DNA of 64,000 bases, taken from Mesorhizobium ciceri WSM4083. GTDB lineage: Bacteria; Pseudomonadota; Alphaproteobacteria; Rhizobiales; Rhizobiaceae. This document shows, piece after piece, positions 7,995 to 16,013 of this stretch. Where the stretch lies: positions 19,115 to 83,114 of the forward strand of contig NZ_JAFG01000009.1 in NCBI RefSeq assembly GCF_000519305.1, written 5' to 3'. Made by a program: the position numbers and the translations under genes. The notes under the pieces are model-generated. The model did no database searches and was not told the DNA's origin. It was given only the letters and a program-made list of their open reading frames with translations. Each line of letters starts with the position of its first letter. The first letter of the stretch is position 1.

Positions 7995-8888
7995 ATGTCG
8001 CGTATTGGAATCCATTCTTTCGTCTGGTCGGCGAGCTCGGCTCAGGCCGATCTCGAGCGCACGCTGGCCAACACCAGGGAGGCCGGCTTCGACCTCATCG
8101 AATTCTCCTATCTTGATCCCGCCAATGTCGACATCGGCGGGCTCGCCAGGCGCATCGCCGATCTTGGCCTCGGCGTGGCGATCAGCATCGGATTGCCTGT
8201 TGATGGCGACATTTCGAGCGCCGACAAGGCGATTGCCGCGCGAGGCGTCGAAATCCTCAACGACACCATCGCGCTGACGCGCGATCTCGGCGGCCGCAAG
8301 GTCGCCGGCATTCTCTCGACCAGCCACGGATTGCAGGTCGAGGCGCCGACGCGCGATCAATGGCAGCGCAGCGCCGGCACGCTGGCCAAGGTTGCCGAGA
8401 CGGCCAAGGCGGCCGGCGTCACGCTCAACCTCGAGATCGTCAACCGCTTCGAAAGCAACCTGCTCAACACCGCCGCGCAAGGGCTGGCCTTCATCGAGGA
8501 CACCGGCTCGGACAACATCTTCCTGCATCTCGACACCTTCCATATGAACATCGAGGAGGCCGATGTCGGGCTGGCCATCCGTCAAGCCGCGGACAAGATC
8601 GGCTATGTCCATATCGGCGAAAGCCATCGCGGCTTCCTCGGCACCGGCAATATCGATTTCGCCGCGATTTTCGATGCGCTGACCGCTATCGGCTACAGCG
8701 ACGACCTCAGCTTCGAATCCTTCTCTTCGGAAATCGTCGATGAGAACCTGTCGAAGAAGACCGCGATCTGGCGCAATCTCTGGACGGACAACATGGCACT
8801 GGCCAAGCACGCGCGCGCTTTCATCGGCCTGGGAATGGAGACGGCAAGGCGCAAGGCGGAACTCGTCTCGGCGCGCCACAAACCCTGA
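7995..8888 (+). CDS. L-ribulose 3-epimerase / D-tagatose 3-epimerase family ketose epimerase
   Basis: 297 residues, a TIM-barrel of the sugar phosphate isomerase/epimerase superfamily. It interconverts ketoses at C3 with a divalent metal, usually manganese. The four metal ligands are visible as Glu147 (NLEIVN), Asp180 (HLDTFH), His206 (YVHIGES) and Glu241 (SFESFS); these match E152/D185/H211/E246 of the Pseudomonas cichorii enzyme with a constant shift of five. The N-terminus MSRIGIHSFVWSASSAQ and overall sequence look close to my memory of the Mesorhizobium loti L-ribulose 3-epimerase. The start at 7995 leaves six bases after GGAG; ATG at 7992 is the alternative. It is the last gene of the sugar locus and probably feeds the kinases with the right ketose. 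Confidence 0.93.
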   Translation: MSRIGIHSFVWSASSAQADLERTLANTREAGFDLIEFSYLDPANVDIGGLARRIADLGLGVAISIGLPVDGDISSADKAIAARGVEILNDTIALTRDLGGRKVAGILSTSHGLQVEAPTRDQWQRSAGTLAKVAETAKAAGVTLNLEIVNRFESNLLNTAAQGLAFIEDTGSDNIFLHLDTFHMNIEEADVGLAIRQAADKIGYVHIGESHRGFLGTGNIDFAAIFDALTAIGYSDDLSFESFSSEIVDENLSKKTAIWRNLWTDNMALAKHARAFIGLGMETARRKAELVSARHKP

Positions 8889-9018
8889 CCCGCTCCTCGA
8901 GAGCGAAGGACGCGGTGTGCGCCGCATGGCAGGTTTCGAACTTAGAGTACCAAAAGGCCTCGTGGCAGCCAGTGCTGACAGCTTGCGCCGCCAGTTTTTC
9001 TGAGATAGGAATTTTTTC

Positions 9019-9101
9019 TTGACCCGGTGATCTCAGCTATGGTACATTTTTGCCCATGGTGCTGATTTGCGCCAGTGACCCGCCGCATGGCGGGTTTTTT
9101 G
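9019..9101 (+). ncRNA. Candidate short transcript: promoter followed 30 bp later by an intrinsic terminator
   Basis: In the 381-bp gap 8889-9269, TTGACC (9019-9024) and TACATT (9043-9048) are 18 bp apart, a fair sigma-70 promoter. An intrinsic terminator follows at 9079-9100, so initiation near 9055 would give an RNA of only about 45 nt. The same stretch could encode a 16-residue peptide starting at the ATG at 9056 that reads through the terminator stem (inference). I recognise no known small-RNA family. The rest of the gap holds nothing I can identify. Confidence 0.3.
9079..9100 (+). terminator. Intrinsic terminator
   Basis: CCCGCC (9079-9084) pairs with GGCGGG (9089-9094) across a 4-base loop and is followed by six T. 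It would end the candidate short transcript starting near 9055 or readthrough from the epimerase gene. Confidence 0.7.
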
Positions 9102-9269
9102 TTTGATGCACCGTCAGCCAACGTGCCGGCGAAGGCTCCGAAGGAACCTGCTAGCCCGAGTTCGTTGGCCTGCGCCATATGGCGCCGGCATTGCTCGCGG
9201 CAGGTGCATCGGTTATCTGACAACGCCACGCAAACAGCGCCACGCAATCCACCAAACGGAGCCCAGCAC

Positions 9270-9623
9270 ATGACACGCGAGACAATCCTCAAATTCGGCA
9301 CCGTCGAACACGCGGACGCCGGCGATCTGGCTGGCTGGATCGTCGTCGAGGGCAGGCCGACCATGCAAACCGCCGTCCAGCACACGACCGAGGACGGCAA
9401 GGTGTTGTCCGGCACCTGGCGCGCGACGCCCGGCACCTATCACGCCACCTATACCGACTACGAGTTCGTGCACATGATCGCCGGCCGCATCATCATCACG
9501 CCGGACGGCGGCACGCCGGTCGAGGTCGGCCCCGGCGATGCCTTTGTGGTGGAAGCGGATTTCAAGGGAACCTGGAAGATCATCGAGCCGGTGACGAAGC
9601 ATTTTGTCGTGCGGGTCGGCTGA
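9270..9623 (+). CDS. Cupin domain protein (EutQ/ureidoglycine-aminohydrolase-like cupin)
   Basis: 117 residues with a single cupin barrel: TWRATPGTYHATYTDYEFVHM, then an acidic turn and GGTPVEVGPGDAFVVEADFKG, typical of the cupin_3 (DUF861) group. Such proteins include ureidoglycine aminohydrolase and ethanolamine-utilisation EutQ, but many stand-alone forms have no known reaction. The ATG at 9270 follows ACGGAGCCC by suitable spacing; an in-frame upstream extension would have to begin inside the terminator at 9079-9100 and is rejected. The gene is monocistronic, ending at a terminator at 9653-9682. Confidence 0.8.
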   Translation: MTRETILKFGTVEHADAGDLAGWIVVEGRPTMQTAVQHTTEDGKVLSGTWRATPGTYHATYTDYEFVHMIAGRIIITPDGGTPVEVGPGDAFVVEADFKGTWKIIEPVTKHFVVRVG

Positions 9624-9652
9624 GGCGGATCGTTTCCAAGTGTGTGAAAATC

Positions 9653-9682
9653 ACCCGCCAATGGTTCGCCATGGCGGGTTTT
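9653..9682 (+). terminator. Intrinsic terminator after the cupin gene
   Basis: CCCGCC (9654-9659) plus ATGG pairs with CCAT and GGCGGG (9673-9678) around a TTCG tetraloop, followed by TTTT. It lies 30 bp after the cupin stop. The remaining gap to the next gene (9683-9922) holds no recognised feature. Confidence 0.75.
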
Positions 9683-9922
9683 CATTTCCAGGTCGGTGCC
9701 AATCGTTTTTTCGAACCAGCGACGCCGTCAGGGACCAGGTGGACCGTATGGGTCAGGGAGCCTGGCACGGCATTTTGCTGCTCTTGTGCATGAGGCCACA
9801 ATGGCCGGCTTGCGTCAGGACCATTGGTGGCCTCCTGGTTCCCGTCAAGGAATACTGTTCCCCGGACCCAAATTGTTGGGTATCGTTCGGGCTGGGTTGG
9901 GCCTGCGAGCGCGTGCGGAGAT

Positions 9923-10354
9923 ATGAAAATGGGCCTTTCAGGCACGGAAAACGAACCCAGGCGCCTTTCGGAAATCGCCAGCTATCATGCGCATGTCTAT
10001 TACGACCGACTGAGGACCCGCCCGGTTGCGGAATGGCTGCGCGCCGCGATCGGCGAACGCTTTCTGGTTCGGCTCGGGAACTGGCATGACGAGAAGGTGG
10101 GGCCGCATGATCAACCGATGTTTCAGGTCTCATTCGGAAGCGAGGTTTTTGCCACACTCGTGCCGTGGCTGATGCTCAACCATCGCGGCCTCAGCATTCT
10201 CGTCCATCCGAACACTGCAAATCCGCGGCGAGACCATCTGATCGATCCGGTCTGGGTGGGCACACCACTGCACCTTCACGGTGAGAGCCTCCCGGAGGAC
10301 CATGAAGCGGAGGAGGCATTGCTGCCGAACACCACGCCGACCATCTTGGCCTGA
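9923..10354 (+). CDS. DOPA 4,5-dioxygenase family protein
   Basis: About 143 residues. The motif SYHAHVYYD near the N-terminus and LNHRGLSILVHPNT near residue 90 are the histidine-containing blocks of the small DOPA 4,5-dioxygenase (DODA, PF08883) family known from fungi and many proteobacteria. The tested members cleave catechol-type rings using iron, but most bacterial copies have no proven substrate. I chose the ATG at 9923 because GCGGAGAT precedes it and the family-like sequence begins there. It stands alone between a terminator and the convergent tRNA gene. Confidence 0.8.
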   Translation: MKMGLSGTENEPRRLSEIASYHAHVYYDRLRTRPVAEWLRAAIGERFLVRLGNWHDEKVGPHDQPMFQVSFGSEVFATLVPWLMLNHRGLSILVHPNTANPRRDHLIDPVWVGTPLHLHGESLPEDHEAEEALLPNTTPTILA

Positions 10355-10428
10355 TCGCAGGACGCATGAAATTCGCCACGCCAAGGGCCAAAAACTACGG
10401 CCCTAATTCACCAAGTCTTTGAAAAGCA

Positions 10429-10505
10429 TGGTGATCCCGACAGGAATCGAACCTGTGACCTACAGATTAGGAATCTGCCGCTCTATCCTACTGAGCTACG
10501 GGACC
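10429..10505 (-). tRNA. tRNA-Arg (anticodon CCT)
   Basis: 77 nt read on the minus strand. The acceptor arm GGTCCCG pairs with CGGGATC (one G-U pair). The anticodon stem CAGAT/ATCTG holds loop bases with CCT, and the T arm carries the canonical GGTTCGATTCC. The 3' CCA is encoded (10429-10431). The anticodon CCT reads AGG, a rare arginine codon here. I see no integrase or duplicated 3' end beside it, so it does not appear to be an occupied attachment site within this window. Confidence 0.97.
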
Positions 10506-10548
10506 ACGCGGCCAGACACATAGCCGCTTCGGATCGTTTCGCCAAGAG

Positions 10549-10573
10549 GCCGGCCGAAGGCAATTCGGCCGGC
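10549..10573. terminator. Strong hairpin between the M20 gene and the tRNA
   Basis: GCCGGCCGAA (10549-10558) and TTCGGCCGGC (10564-10573) are perfect inverted repeats with a 5-base loop, placed 16 bp after the stop of the leftward M20 gene. There is no clear U-tract on either side, so termination is only suggested. Confidence 0.45.
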
Positions 10574-10588
10574 TTTGCGCTGCCGCCG

Positions 10589-11752
10589 TCAGGCGGCCAG
10601 GGCCGTTTCCGCCAGTTTCACCCAGTAGCTCATGCCGTGCGGGATGACCTCGTCGTTGAAGTCGTAGGCCGGGTTGTGGAGACCGGCGGTGTCGCCATTG
10701 CCGATGAAGATGAAGGCGCCGGGGCGGGCTTCGAGCATGTAGGAAAAATCCTCGCCGCCCATCACCGGCTGGATGCCGCGGTGGACATGGGCGTCGCCGG
10801 CGACACTCATCGCGACATCGCCGGCAAACACCGTCTCTTCCGCGTGGTTGAAGGTCACGGGGTAATTCGCCTGGTAGTCGACCTCGATCCTGGCGCCGAA
10901 CGCGGTCGCCAGGCCGTCGCATATGGTGCGGATGCGCTCTTCGGACTTCTTGGCGATTTCCTTGCGCAAGGTGCGCACGGTGCCGGCGATTTCCGCCATC
11001 TCCGGGATGATGTTGTAGGCGTCGCCGGCGTGGAACTTGGTCACCGACACCACCACGGCCTCGACCGGATCGGTGCTGCGCGAGGCGATCGTCTGCAAGG
11101 CGCCGACCAGCTGGCTGGTGATGACGATCGGGTCGATCGTGCCGTGCGGCATCGCCGCGTGGCCGCCCTTGCCGCGCACGGTGATGGTGAACTCGGCGGT
11201 CGCCGCCATGATCGGGCCCGGGCGAATGGCGAACTGCCCGACAGGCAGGCCCGGCATGTTGTGCATGCCGAACACCCTGGAGATGTCGAAACGCTCCATC
11301 ATGCCGTCCTTGACCATCTCGTTGCCGCCGCCGCCGCCCTCTTCGGCCGGTTGGAAGATCACCGCCACCGAGCCGGTGAAGTTGCGCGTCTCGGCGAGGT
11401 ATTTCGCGGCACCAAGCAGCATCGCCGTGTGGCCGTCATGGCCGCAGGCGTGCATCTTGCCGGGAATGGTCGAGGCGTAGGACTTGCCTGTGATCTCGTT
11501 GAGCGGCAGCGCGTCCATGTCGGCGCGCAGGCCGATGGTCGGGCCTTCGCCCTGCCGGCCGCGGATAACGCCGACGACGCCGGTCTTGCCGAGGCCGGTG
11601 ACCACATCGTCACAGCCGAAAGCCTTCAGCTTCTCGGTGACGAAGGCGGCGGTCTTGAAGACGTCGAAGTTCAGTTCTGGCGTCTGGTGCAGATGCTGGC
11701 GCCAGCCGGCAACTTCGTCCTGCATTTCGGCGGCACGGTTCAGGATTGGCAT
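10589..11752 (-). CDS. M20-family amidohydrolase (hippurate hydrolase / N-acyl amino acid deacylase type)
   Basis: 387 residues. Residues near 70-110 hold GLRADMDALPL and HACGHDGHTAMLLGAA, the metal-ligand blocks of M20D amidohydrolases. QPAEEGGGGG supplies the catalytic Glu region and the C-terminal GGEDFSYMLEARPGAFIFIGNG supplies the last ligand. These cytoplasmic enzymes hydrolyse amide bonds in N-acyl amino acids, hippurate or IAA-amino acid conjugates; specificity is not readable. The start MPILNRAAEMQDEVAGWRQ at 11752 fits the family; a longer upstream reading has no family sequence. The tRNA-Arg gene follows on the same strand. Confidence 0.92.
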   Translation of the reverse strand: MPILNRAAEMQDEVAGWRQHLHQTPELNFDVFKTAAFVTEKLKAFGCDDVVTGLGKTGVVGVIRGRQGEGPTIGLRADMDALPLNEITGKSYASTIPGKMHACGHDGHTAMLLGAAKYLAETRNFTGSVAVIFQPAEEGGGGGNEMVKDGMMERFDISRVFGMHNMPGLPVGQFAIRPGPIMAATAEFTITVRGKGGHAAMPHGTIDPIVITSQLVGALQTIASRSTDPVEAVVVSVTKFHAGDAYNIIPEMAEIAGTVRTLRKEIAKKSEERIRTICDGLATAFGARIEVDYQANYPVTFNHAEETVFAGDVAMSVAGDAHVHRGIQPVMGGEDFSYMLEARPGAFIFIGNGDTAGLHNPAYDFNDEVIPHGMSYWVKLAETALAA

Positions 11753-11966
11753 GATGGTTCCATCTCGCTGTTGGGACAGGCGGTATTGGCCGCTGCCTTG
11801 CAATTGTGATCGCCAGGCACTTTGCCATCTTGGCGTCACATAGAGTAAATAGCACCGCAACAATGGGGTCCGGTTTTTTGAGGGTCGGACCATATGCTGG
11901 CGATCGCGTAACGAAATCTTACGGAGCCAGGGGCGACTACGGCAAGAGGCGATTTCGGATTTGATC

Positions 11967-13130
11967 ATGCGGTACAGGCATTTCCTCAAACTATTCTCGG
12001 CTGGCACAATCGCGCTATCGGTCGCGGCCGGGCCGGCGCTGGCCAATCCGGTGGTCGTGTTCGACTTGAACAGCGGCAAGATCCTGCAACATCAGGATGC
12101 GTTCAAGCGCTGGTATCCGGCATCGCTGAGCAAGCTGATGACCGCTTATGTCACCTTTCGGGCGATCGCCGCCGGCGAGGTGCAGCTTGATTCGCCGATC
12201 AAGGTGACCAAACACTCCGCCGCCGAGCCGCCAAGCAAGATGGGCTTCAAGCCGGGCTCGGTGATGCGGCTCGACAACGCACTGAAGATGATGCTGGTCA
12301 AATCGGCCAACGACATCGCCATGGCGGTGGGCGAAAATGTCGGCGGCTCCCAGGCGGCCTTTGCCGACCGGATGAACGCCGAAGCGACCCGGCTCGGCAT
12401 GAACGGCACGCATTTCGTCAATCCGAACGGGCTCTATTCGCCGGATCAGTACACGACGGCGCGCGACCTCGCCGTGCTGGTGATGGCGATCCGCCGCGAA
12501 TTTCCGCAATATGCGCCGTGGTTCTCGATCGAGGGCCTTGCCGTCGGCAAGAAGGCTATTCCCAACTACAATCTCTTGATTGGCCGTTATCCCGGCGCCG
12601 ATGGCATGAAGACCGGCTTTGTCTGCCCCTCGGGCTTCAACATGATCGGTTCGGCGACGCGCAACGGGCGCACGCTGGTCGCGGTTGTGCTCGGCGAGAA
12701 ATCGGCGGTCACACGTGCCGAGACCGCGGCAAAACTGCTCGATCAGGGTTTTGACGCGCCTGCCGCCGGCTCGGCCACCGTCACCACGCTGGCGCCCTAT
12801 GGCGATACGGTCTCGCCCAACGACATGAAGGACGAGGTCTGCAAGAAGAAGACGCCGCAGGAGCAGTCCGAGGCGCCGCCGGTCGTCGCCAAAGATGTGC
12901 CGAAATCGCCCTATCAGGAAAAGCTCGACCATGTGCCGACGCTGGTTGCCGTCGGCCTTGGCGGCGCCACCGGTCCGGCGCCGAAGGCCATCCTCGACCG
13001 GGGCGCCCAGGAATATGCCGATGTGCCGATCCCGAGCTGGCGGCCCGACAGGCCGGCACCGGCCGGCGCAGGCCCGAAGATTGCCGGCTCCGCCGCGCAG
13101 GGCGACCAGCCGGTCAAGGTTGCGAACTAG
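11967..13130 (+). CDS. D-alanyl-D-alanine carboxypeptidase (DacF/PBP5 class, S11)
   Basis: 387 residues with a signal peptide ending ...GPALA near residue 27, so it acts in the periplasm. The three active-site motifs are SLSK (Ser53-Lys56), SAN (113-115) and KTG (215-217). It removes the terminal D-Ala from peptidoglycan pentapeptides. The C-terminal 110 residues are proline- and charge-rich with no recognised domain and replace the usual PBP5 domain with an amphipathic anchor. The ATG at 11967 is preferred over a TTG two codons earlier. A CobW-type GTPase starts three bases after its stop and is probably co-transcribed. Confidence 0.94.
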   Translation: MRYRHFLKLFSAGTIALSVAAGPALANPVVVFDLNSGKILQHQDAFKRWYPASLSKLMTAYVTFRAIAAGEVQLDSPIKVTKHSAAEPPSKMGFKPGSVMRLDNALKMMLVKSANDIAMAVGENVGGSQAAFADRMNAEATRLGMNGTHFVNPNGLYSPDQYTTARDLAVLVMAIRREFPQYAPWFSIEGLAVGKKAIPNYNLLIGRYPGADGMKTGFVCPSGFNMIGSATRNGRTLVAVVLGEKSAVTRAETAAKLLDQGFDAPAAGSATVTTLAPYGDTVSPNDMKDEVCKKKTPQEQSEAPPVVAKDVPKSPYQEKLDHVPTLVAVGLGGATGPAPKAILDRGAQEYADVPIPSWRPDRPAPAGAGPKIAGSAAQGDQPVKVAN

Positions 13131-13133
13131 CCA

Positions 13134-14243
13134 ATGGGCAGCGGCTTCCCGATCCCAGTCTCGGTGCTGACCGGCTTCCTCGGCGCCGGCAAGACGACGC
13201 TGCTCAACCGGCTGCTCAAGGATCCGGCGCTGGCCGACACGGCGGTAATCATCAACGAGTTCGGCGAGGTGGCGATCGACCATCTGCTGGTCGAGCAGTC
13301 TTCCGACGGCATCATCCAGCTGTCGGACGGCTGCCTGTGCTGCACGGTGCGCGGCGAACTGGTCGATACGCTGGCCGACCTGGTCGATCGGCTGCAGACC
13401 GGCCGCATCGCCCGTCTTGCCCGCGTCATCGTCGAGACCACCGGCCTTGCCGACCCGGCGCCGGTGCTGCAGTCGATCATGGCGCATCCGGCGCTGATCC
13501 AGGCCTTCCGGCTCGACGGCGTCATCACGCTGGTCGATGCTGTCAACGGCAACGCCACGCTCGACGCCCATGTCGAGGCGGTCAAGCAGGCTGCCGTCGC
13601 CGATCGCATCGTGCTCAGCAAAGCCGATCTGGTCGCCGATCCCAATGAGTTGGAAATGCTGCGGGCGCGCCTGCGGCAGATCAATCCGGGCGCCGAACTG
13701 CTCGATGCCGGCGACACGGAGACAGGCGTGGCGGCGCTGTTCGACTGCGGCCTCTACAACCCGGCAACCAAATCCGCCGATGTGCGGCGCTGGCTGGGCG
13801 AGGAAGCCGCTCATGATCATCACCATCATGATGGCCATGACCACGAGCATGGCCATGACCACGGGCATCGTCACGATCAGCGCGTGCGCTCCTATTCGCT
13901 GGTGCATGACGGCCCGGTGCCGTTTTCAGCGATCGAGATGTTCCTCGACCTGCTGCGCTCGACGCATGGCGAGCGCCTGCTGCGCATGAAGGGCGTCATC
14001 GAGCTCAGTGAAGACCCGTCGCGGCCTTTGGTGATCCATGGCGTGCAGAAAATCCTGCATCCACCGGTGCAACTGCCGTCCTGGCCGGATGGCCAGCGCG
14101 GCACACGGCTGGTGCTGATCACGCTCGATATGCCCGAAGATTATATCCGCAGGCTGTTCGCCGCCTTCACCAACCGGCCGTCGATCGACACGCCCGACCG
14201 CGCGGCGCTGGAAAACAACCCGCTGGCCATTGCCGGGCGGTAG
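13134..14243 (+). CDS. CobW/COG0523 family GTPase, candidate metallochaperone
   Basis: 369 residues. Walker A GFLGAGKT at 14-21, the family hallmark CxCC at Cys67-Leu-Cys69-Cys70, and the base-specificity stretch VLSKADL. Residues about 225-247 are a His/Asp-rich metal-binding linker, and the CobW C-terminal domain follows. COG0523 GTPases deliver zinc or cobalt to client enzymes; the Cys and His sites suggest zinc (inference). No Zur box or cobalamin gene is next to it; the neighbour three bases upstream is a D,D-carboxypeptidase. I therefore do not assign it to B12 synthesis although cobS-cobT lie 16 kb away. Confidence 0.9.
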   Translation: MGSGFPIPVSVLTGFLGAGKTTLLNRLLKDPALADTAVIINEFGEVAIDHLLVEQSSDGIIQLSDGCLCCTVRGELVDTLADLVDRLQTGRIARLARVIVETTGLADPAPVLQSIMAHPALIQAFRLDGVITLVDAVNGNATLDAHVEAVKQAAVADRIVLSKADLVADPNELEMLRARLRQINPGAELLDAGDTETGVAALFDCGLYNPATKSADVRRWLGEEAAHDHHHHDGHDHEHGHDHGHRHDQRVRSYSLVHDGPVPFSAIEMFLDLLRSTHGERLLRMKGVIELSEDPSRPLVIHGVQKILHPPVQLPSWPDGQRGTRLVLITLDMPEDYIRRLFAAFTNRPSIDTPDRAALENNPLAIAGR

Positions 14244-14252
14244 CTCCCACGA

Positions 14253-14501
14253 TTACGGCGCGCCGCGCTCGACCAGGAAGCGATGACCGCCGGAGATCGC
14301 CGCCGTTTCAATCAACTGGTGGCCGCTCTCGGAGCAGAATGCCGGAATGTCGATGACGGCGAGCGGGTCGGTGGTCTCCAGCCACAGCCGGCTGCCCGGC
14401 TGCATGCCGGCCAGGCGCTTCTTGGCCTTGAGCACGGGCAAGGGGCAGTTCAGTCCCTTGAGGTCATAAATAGCGGCGCGGTCAGCCACGGGTGGTATCA
14501 A
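14253..14501 (-). CDS. TusA-family sulfurtransferase-like protein
   Basis: Up to 82 residues with the TusA/SirA fold: YDLKGLNCPLPVLKAKKRLAG, where the Cys-Pro-x-Pro motif carries the persulfide in sulfur relay. TusA partners act in tRNA thiolation, molybdenum cofactor or sulfur oxidation; no partner is adjacent. The start is uncertain. TTG at 14501 overlaps the stop of the upstream L,D-transpeptidase gene and has GGCGG before it; GTG at 14489 is the other option and gives VADRAAIYDLKG. Coupling to the transpeptidase gene is clear but its meaning is not. Confidence 0.85.
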   Translation of the reverse strand: MIPPVADRAAIYDLKGLNCPLPVLKAKKRLAGMQPGSRLWLETTDPLAVIDIPAFCSESGHQLIETAAISGGHRFLVERGAP

Positions 14502-15796
14502 CCGCCGAACATGCCGAGCAGCTTGTTCTTCAGCTTCGTCACCCGGCTTTCGTCGGCGCTCGCCGCCTGCGTTTCGGCCATCGGCGCCGCTTCCGAAGGG
14601 GCCGCGATGGTCGCGGTGGCGACAGGGGCTTCCTTGGCGGCCTTTTCGGCCTCCTTTTCAGCCAGAGCCTGGGCCTTGGCGGCTTCCTTGGCTTGCTTGG
14701 CCGCCTCTATGGCAGCCAGCCTCTGCTCCTCGGCCTTCTGCTTGGCGGCTTTTTCCGCGTCGAGGGCAGCCATCTTGCGGCCGGCGGGCGAATCGATGCG
14801 GCCCATGCGCGCCGTCTCGGTGACCGAGCCGTCATTGTTGAGCGACGGCGGATCGATCGGCACGCGTTCGCCGCGTGCGCGGCGCTTTGACCAGTCGGAG
14901 ACGATGCTGGCTTCCTTGATACCGGCAATGGTCGGCTTGGGCGCTGGCACGCTGGCCTTGACCGCGCCGCTGAACGCCGCGTCGTAGGTGCTCATGTAGG
15001 AATTGTAGGCGCTCTTCAGCGAATCAGGTTGCGTGGTCGCCGGGCAGGCGCCGGTCGGATCGAATGTCTGACCGTCGGCGGCAACCTGGTTGAAGACATA
15101 ACGCTTCTCGCAGACATCGACCTTCGGCGGCACCTTGGTGATCTCGAAATTGTCGTAGCCGACCTTCAGCATCTTCCAGAAATCGTAATTCGGATCGTTG
15201 CGGTAGCGGGCCATATTGGCGGCGGTCATGCGGAAGGGAAACGCCTGGATCTGGAACTCGGTCTGGCCGCCCTGGAAAGCATCGCGGCCGAAGGCATAGA
15301 TCTGCTCGATCTGCGCATCGGTCATCGAATAGCAGCCCGACGACGAGCAGGCGCCGTGCACCATCAGATTGGAGCCGGTGCGGCCGTTGGCGCGGTCATA
15401 GGCGTTGGGATAGCCGATGTTGAAGGACAGGTGGTAGTTGGAGCGCGGATTCATCTGCGCCGGGCGCACCGTGTAGAAGCCTTCCGGCGCCTGGCGGTCG
15501 CCTTCGGTGTATTTCGGCCCGAGCTTGCCCGACCATTTGCAGATGTCGTAGCTGGCGACCATGTCATAGCGGCCGTTGGTCTTGGCCTTCCAGATCTCGA
15601 GCTTGCCCTCTTCCTTGAAGATGCGGGCCATCACCGACGAGGTGCGGACCATGCCCTTGGCTCTCATGTCGGCGAGGATCTTGTCGGGCAGCGGCTTGTT
15701 GGCCTCCGGGGCAAAATCCTTCATCGACGAATTGTTGCACCCGGCAACGCCGAGGGCAGCGATCAGGATTCCGGTGCGGGCAAGCTTGACAAACAT
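14498..15796 (-). CDS. YafK-like L,D-transpeptidase lipoprotein
   Basis: 432 residues. A signal peptide with lipobox VAGC gives a lipidated Cys20. The YkuD-type catalytic site is HGACSSSGC at residues 147-155 (His147, Cys155), as in the Escherichia coli murein L,D-transpeptidase YafK. The last 150 residues are an Ala/Lys/Glu-rich predicted coiled coil (AEKAAKQKAEEQRLAAIEAAK) followed by a short basic tail. It probably cuts or makes cross-links between peptidoglycan and an outer-membrane partner. The start is the ATG at 15796; an upstream in-frame extension lacks sense. Its stop overlaps the TusA-like gene. Confidence 0.88.
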   Translation of the reverse strand: MFVKLARTGILIAALGVAGCNNSSMKDFAPEANKPLPDKILADMRAKGMVRTSSVMARIFKEEGKLEIWKAKTNGRYDMVASYDICKWSGKLGPKYTEGDRQAPEGFYTVRPAQMNPRSNYHLSFNIGYPNAYDRANGRTGSNLMVHGACSSSGCYSMTDAQIEQIYAFGRDAFQGGQTEFQIQAFPFRMTAANMARYRNDPNYDFWKMLKVGYDNFEITKVPPKVDVCEKRYVFNQVAADGQTFDPTGACPATTQPDSLKSAYNSYMSTYDAAFSGAVKASVPAPKPTIAGIKEASIVSDWSKRRARGERVPIDPPSLNNDGSVTETARMGRIDSPAGRKMAALDAEKAAKQKAEEQRLAAIEAAKQAKEAAKAQALAEKEAEKAAKEAPVATATIAAPSEAAPMAETQAASADESRVTKLKNKLLGMFGG

Positions 15797-15953
15797 GGCT
15801 GCGGATATCGTCTTTTCTCTGGCGCCAGGACGTTTCCTGCCCCGGCTGCTACACTGCGCATCGACGGACCCTAAGCCCGTTAACCCTAATAAATTCCTTA
15901 CCGCAAGTGCCGACGCATCCCCCTGCGGCAGTCTCATTGAGCCGAATGCAGCG

Positions 15954-15997
15954 GCATTTTTGTGGCAAAAATGCTCCGCCCCGCCACATTATGGCGG
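15954..15997 (-). terminator. Hairpins downstream of accA
   Basis: Reading leftward from the accA stop, CCGCCA (15992-15997) pairs with TGGCGG (15981-15986), followed by a second perfect hairpin GCATTTTTG/CAAAAATGC (15954-15974) that supplies a U-tract. It probably ends the accA transcript. The rest of the 217-bp gap carries the transpeptidase promoter region, in which I see no clear consensus. Confidence 0.5.
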
Positions 15998-16013
15998 CCA
16001 AGGCTGCCTGTGG

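Noticed and set aside
9604..10089. Open frame overlapping the DOPA-dioxygenase gene start
   Set aside because: It runs through the terminator at 9653-9682 and overlaps the dioxygenase gene in another frame; no family features.
10429..10505. tRNA-Arg as an island attachment site
   Set aside because: No integrase and no repeated tRNA 3' end was seen nearby; flanking genes are ordinary.
12015..13907. Long open frame of about 630 codons on the minus strand
   Set aside because: It lies entirely antisense to the carboxypeptidase and CobW genes, has no family pattern and is an effect of high GC content.
13134..14243. CobW GTPase as part of the cobalamin pathway with cobS-cobT
   Set aside because: It is 16 kb away in another operon; the CxCC and His-rich linker fit a general metal chaperone better.
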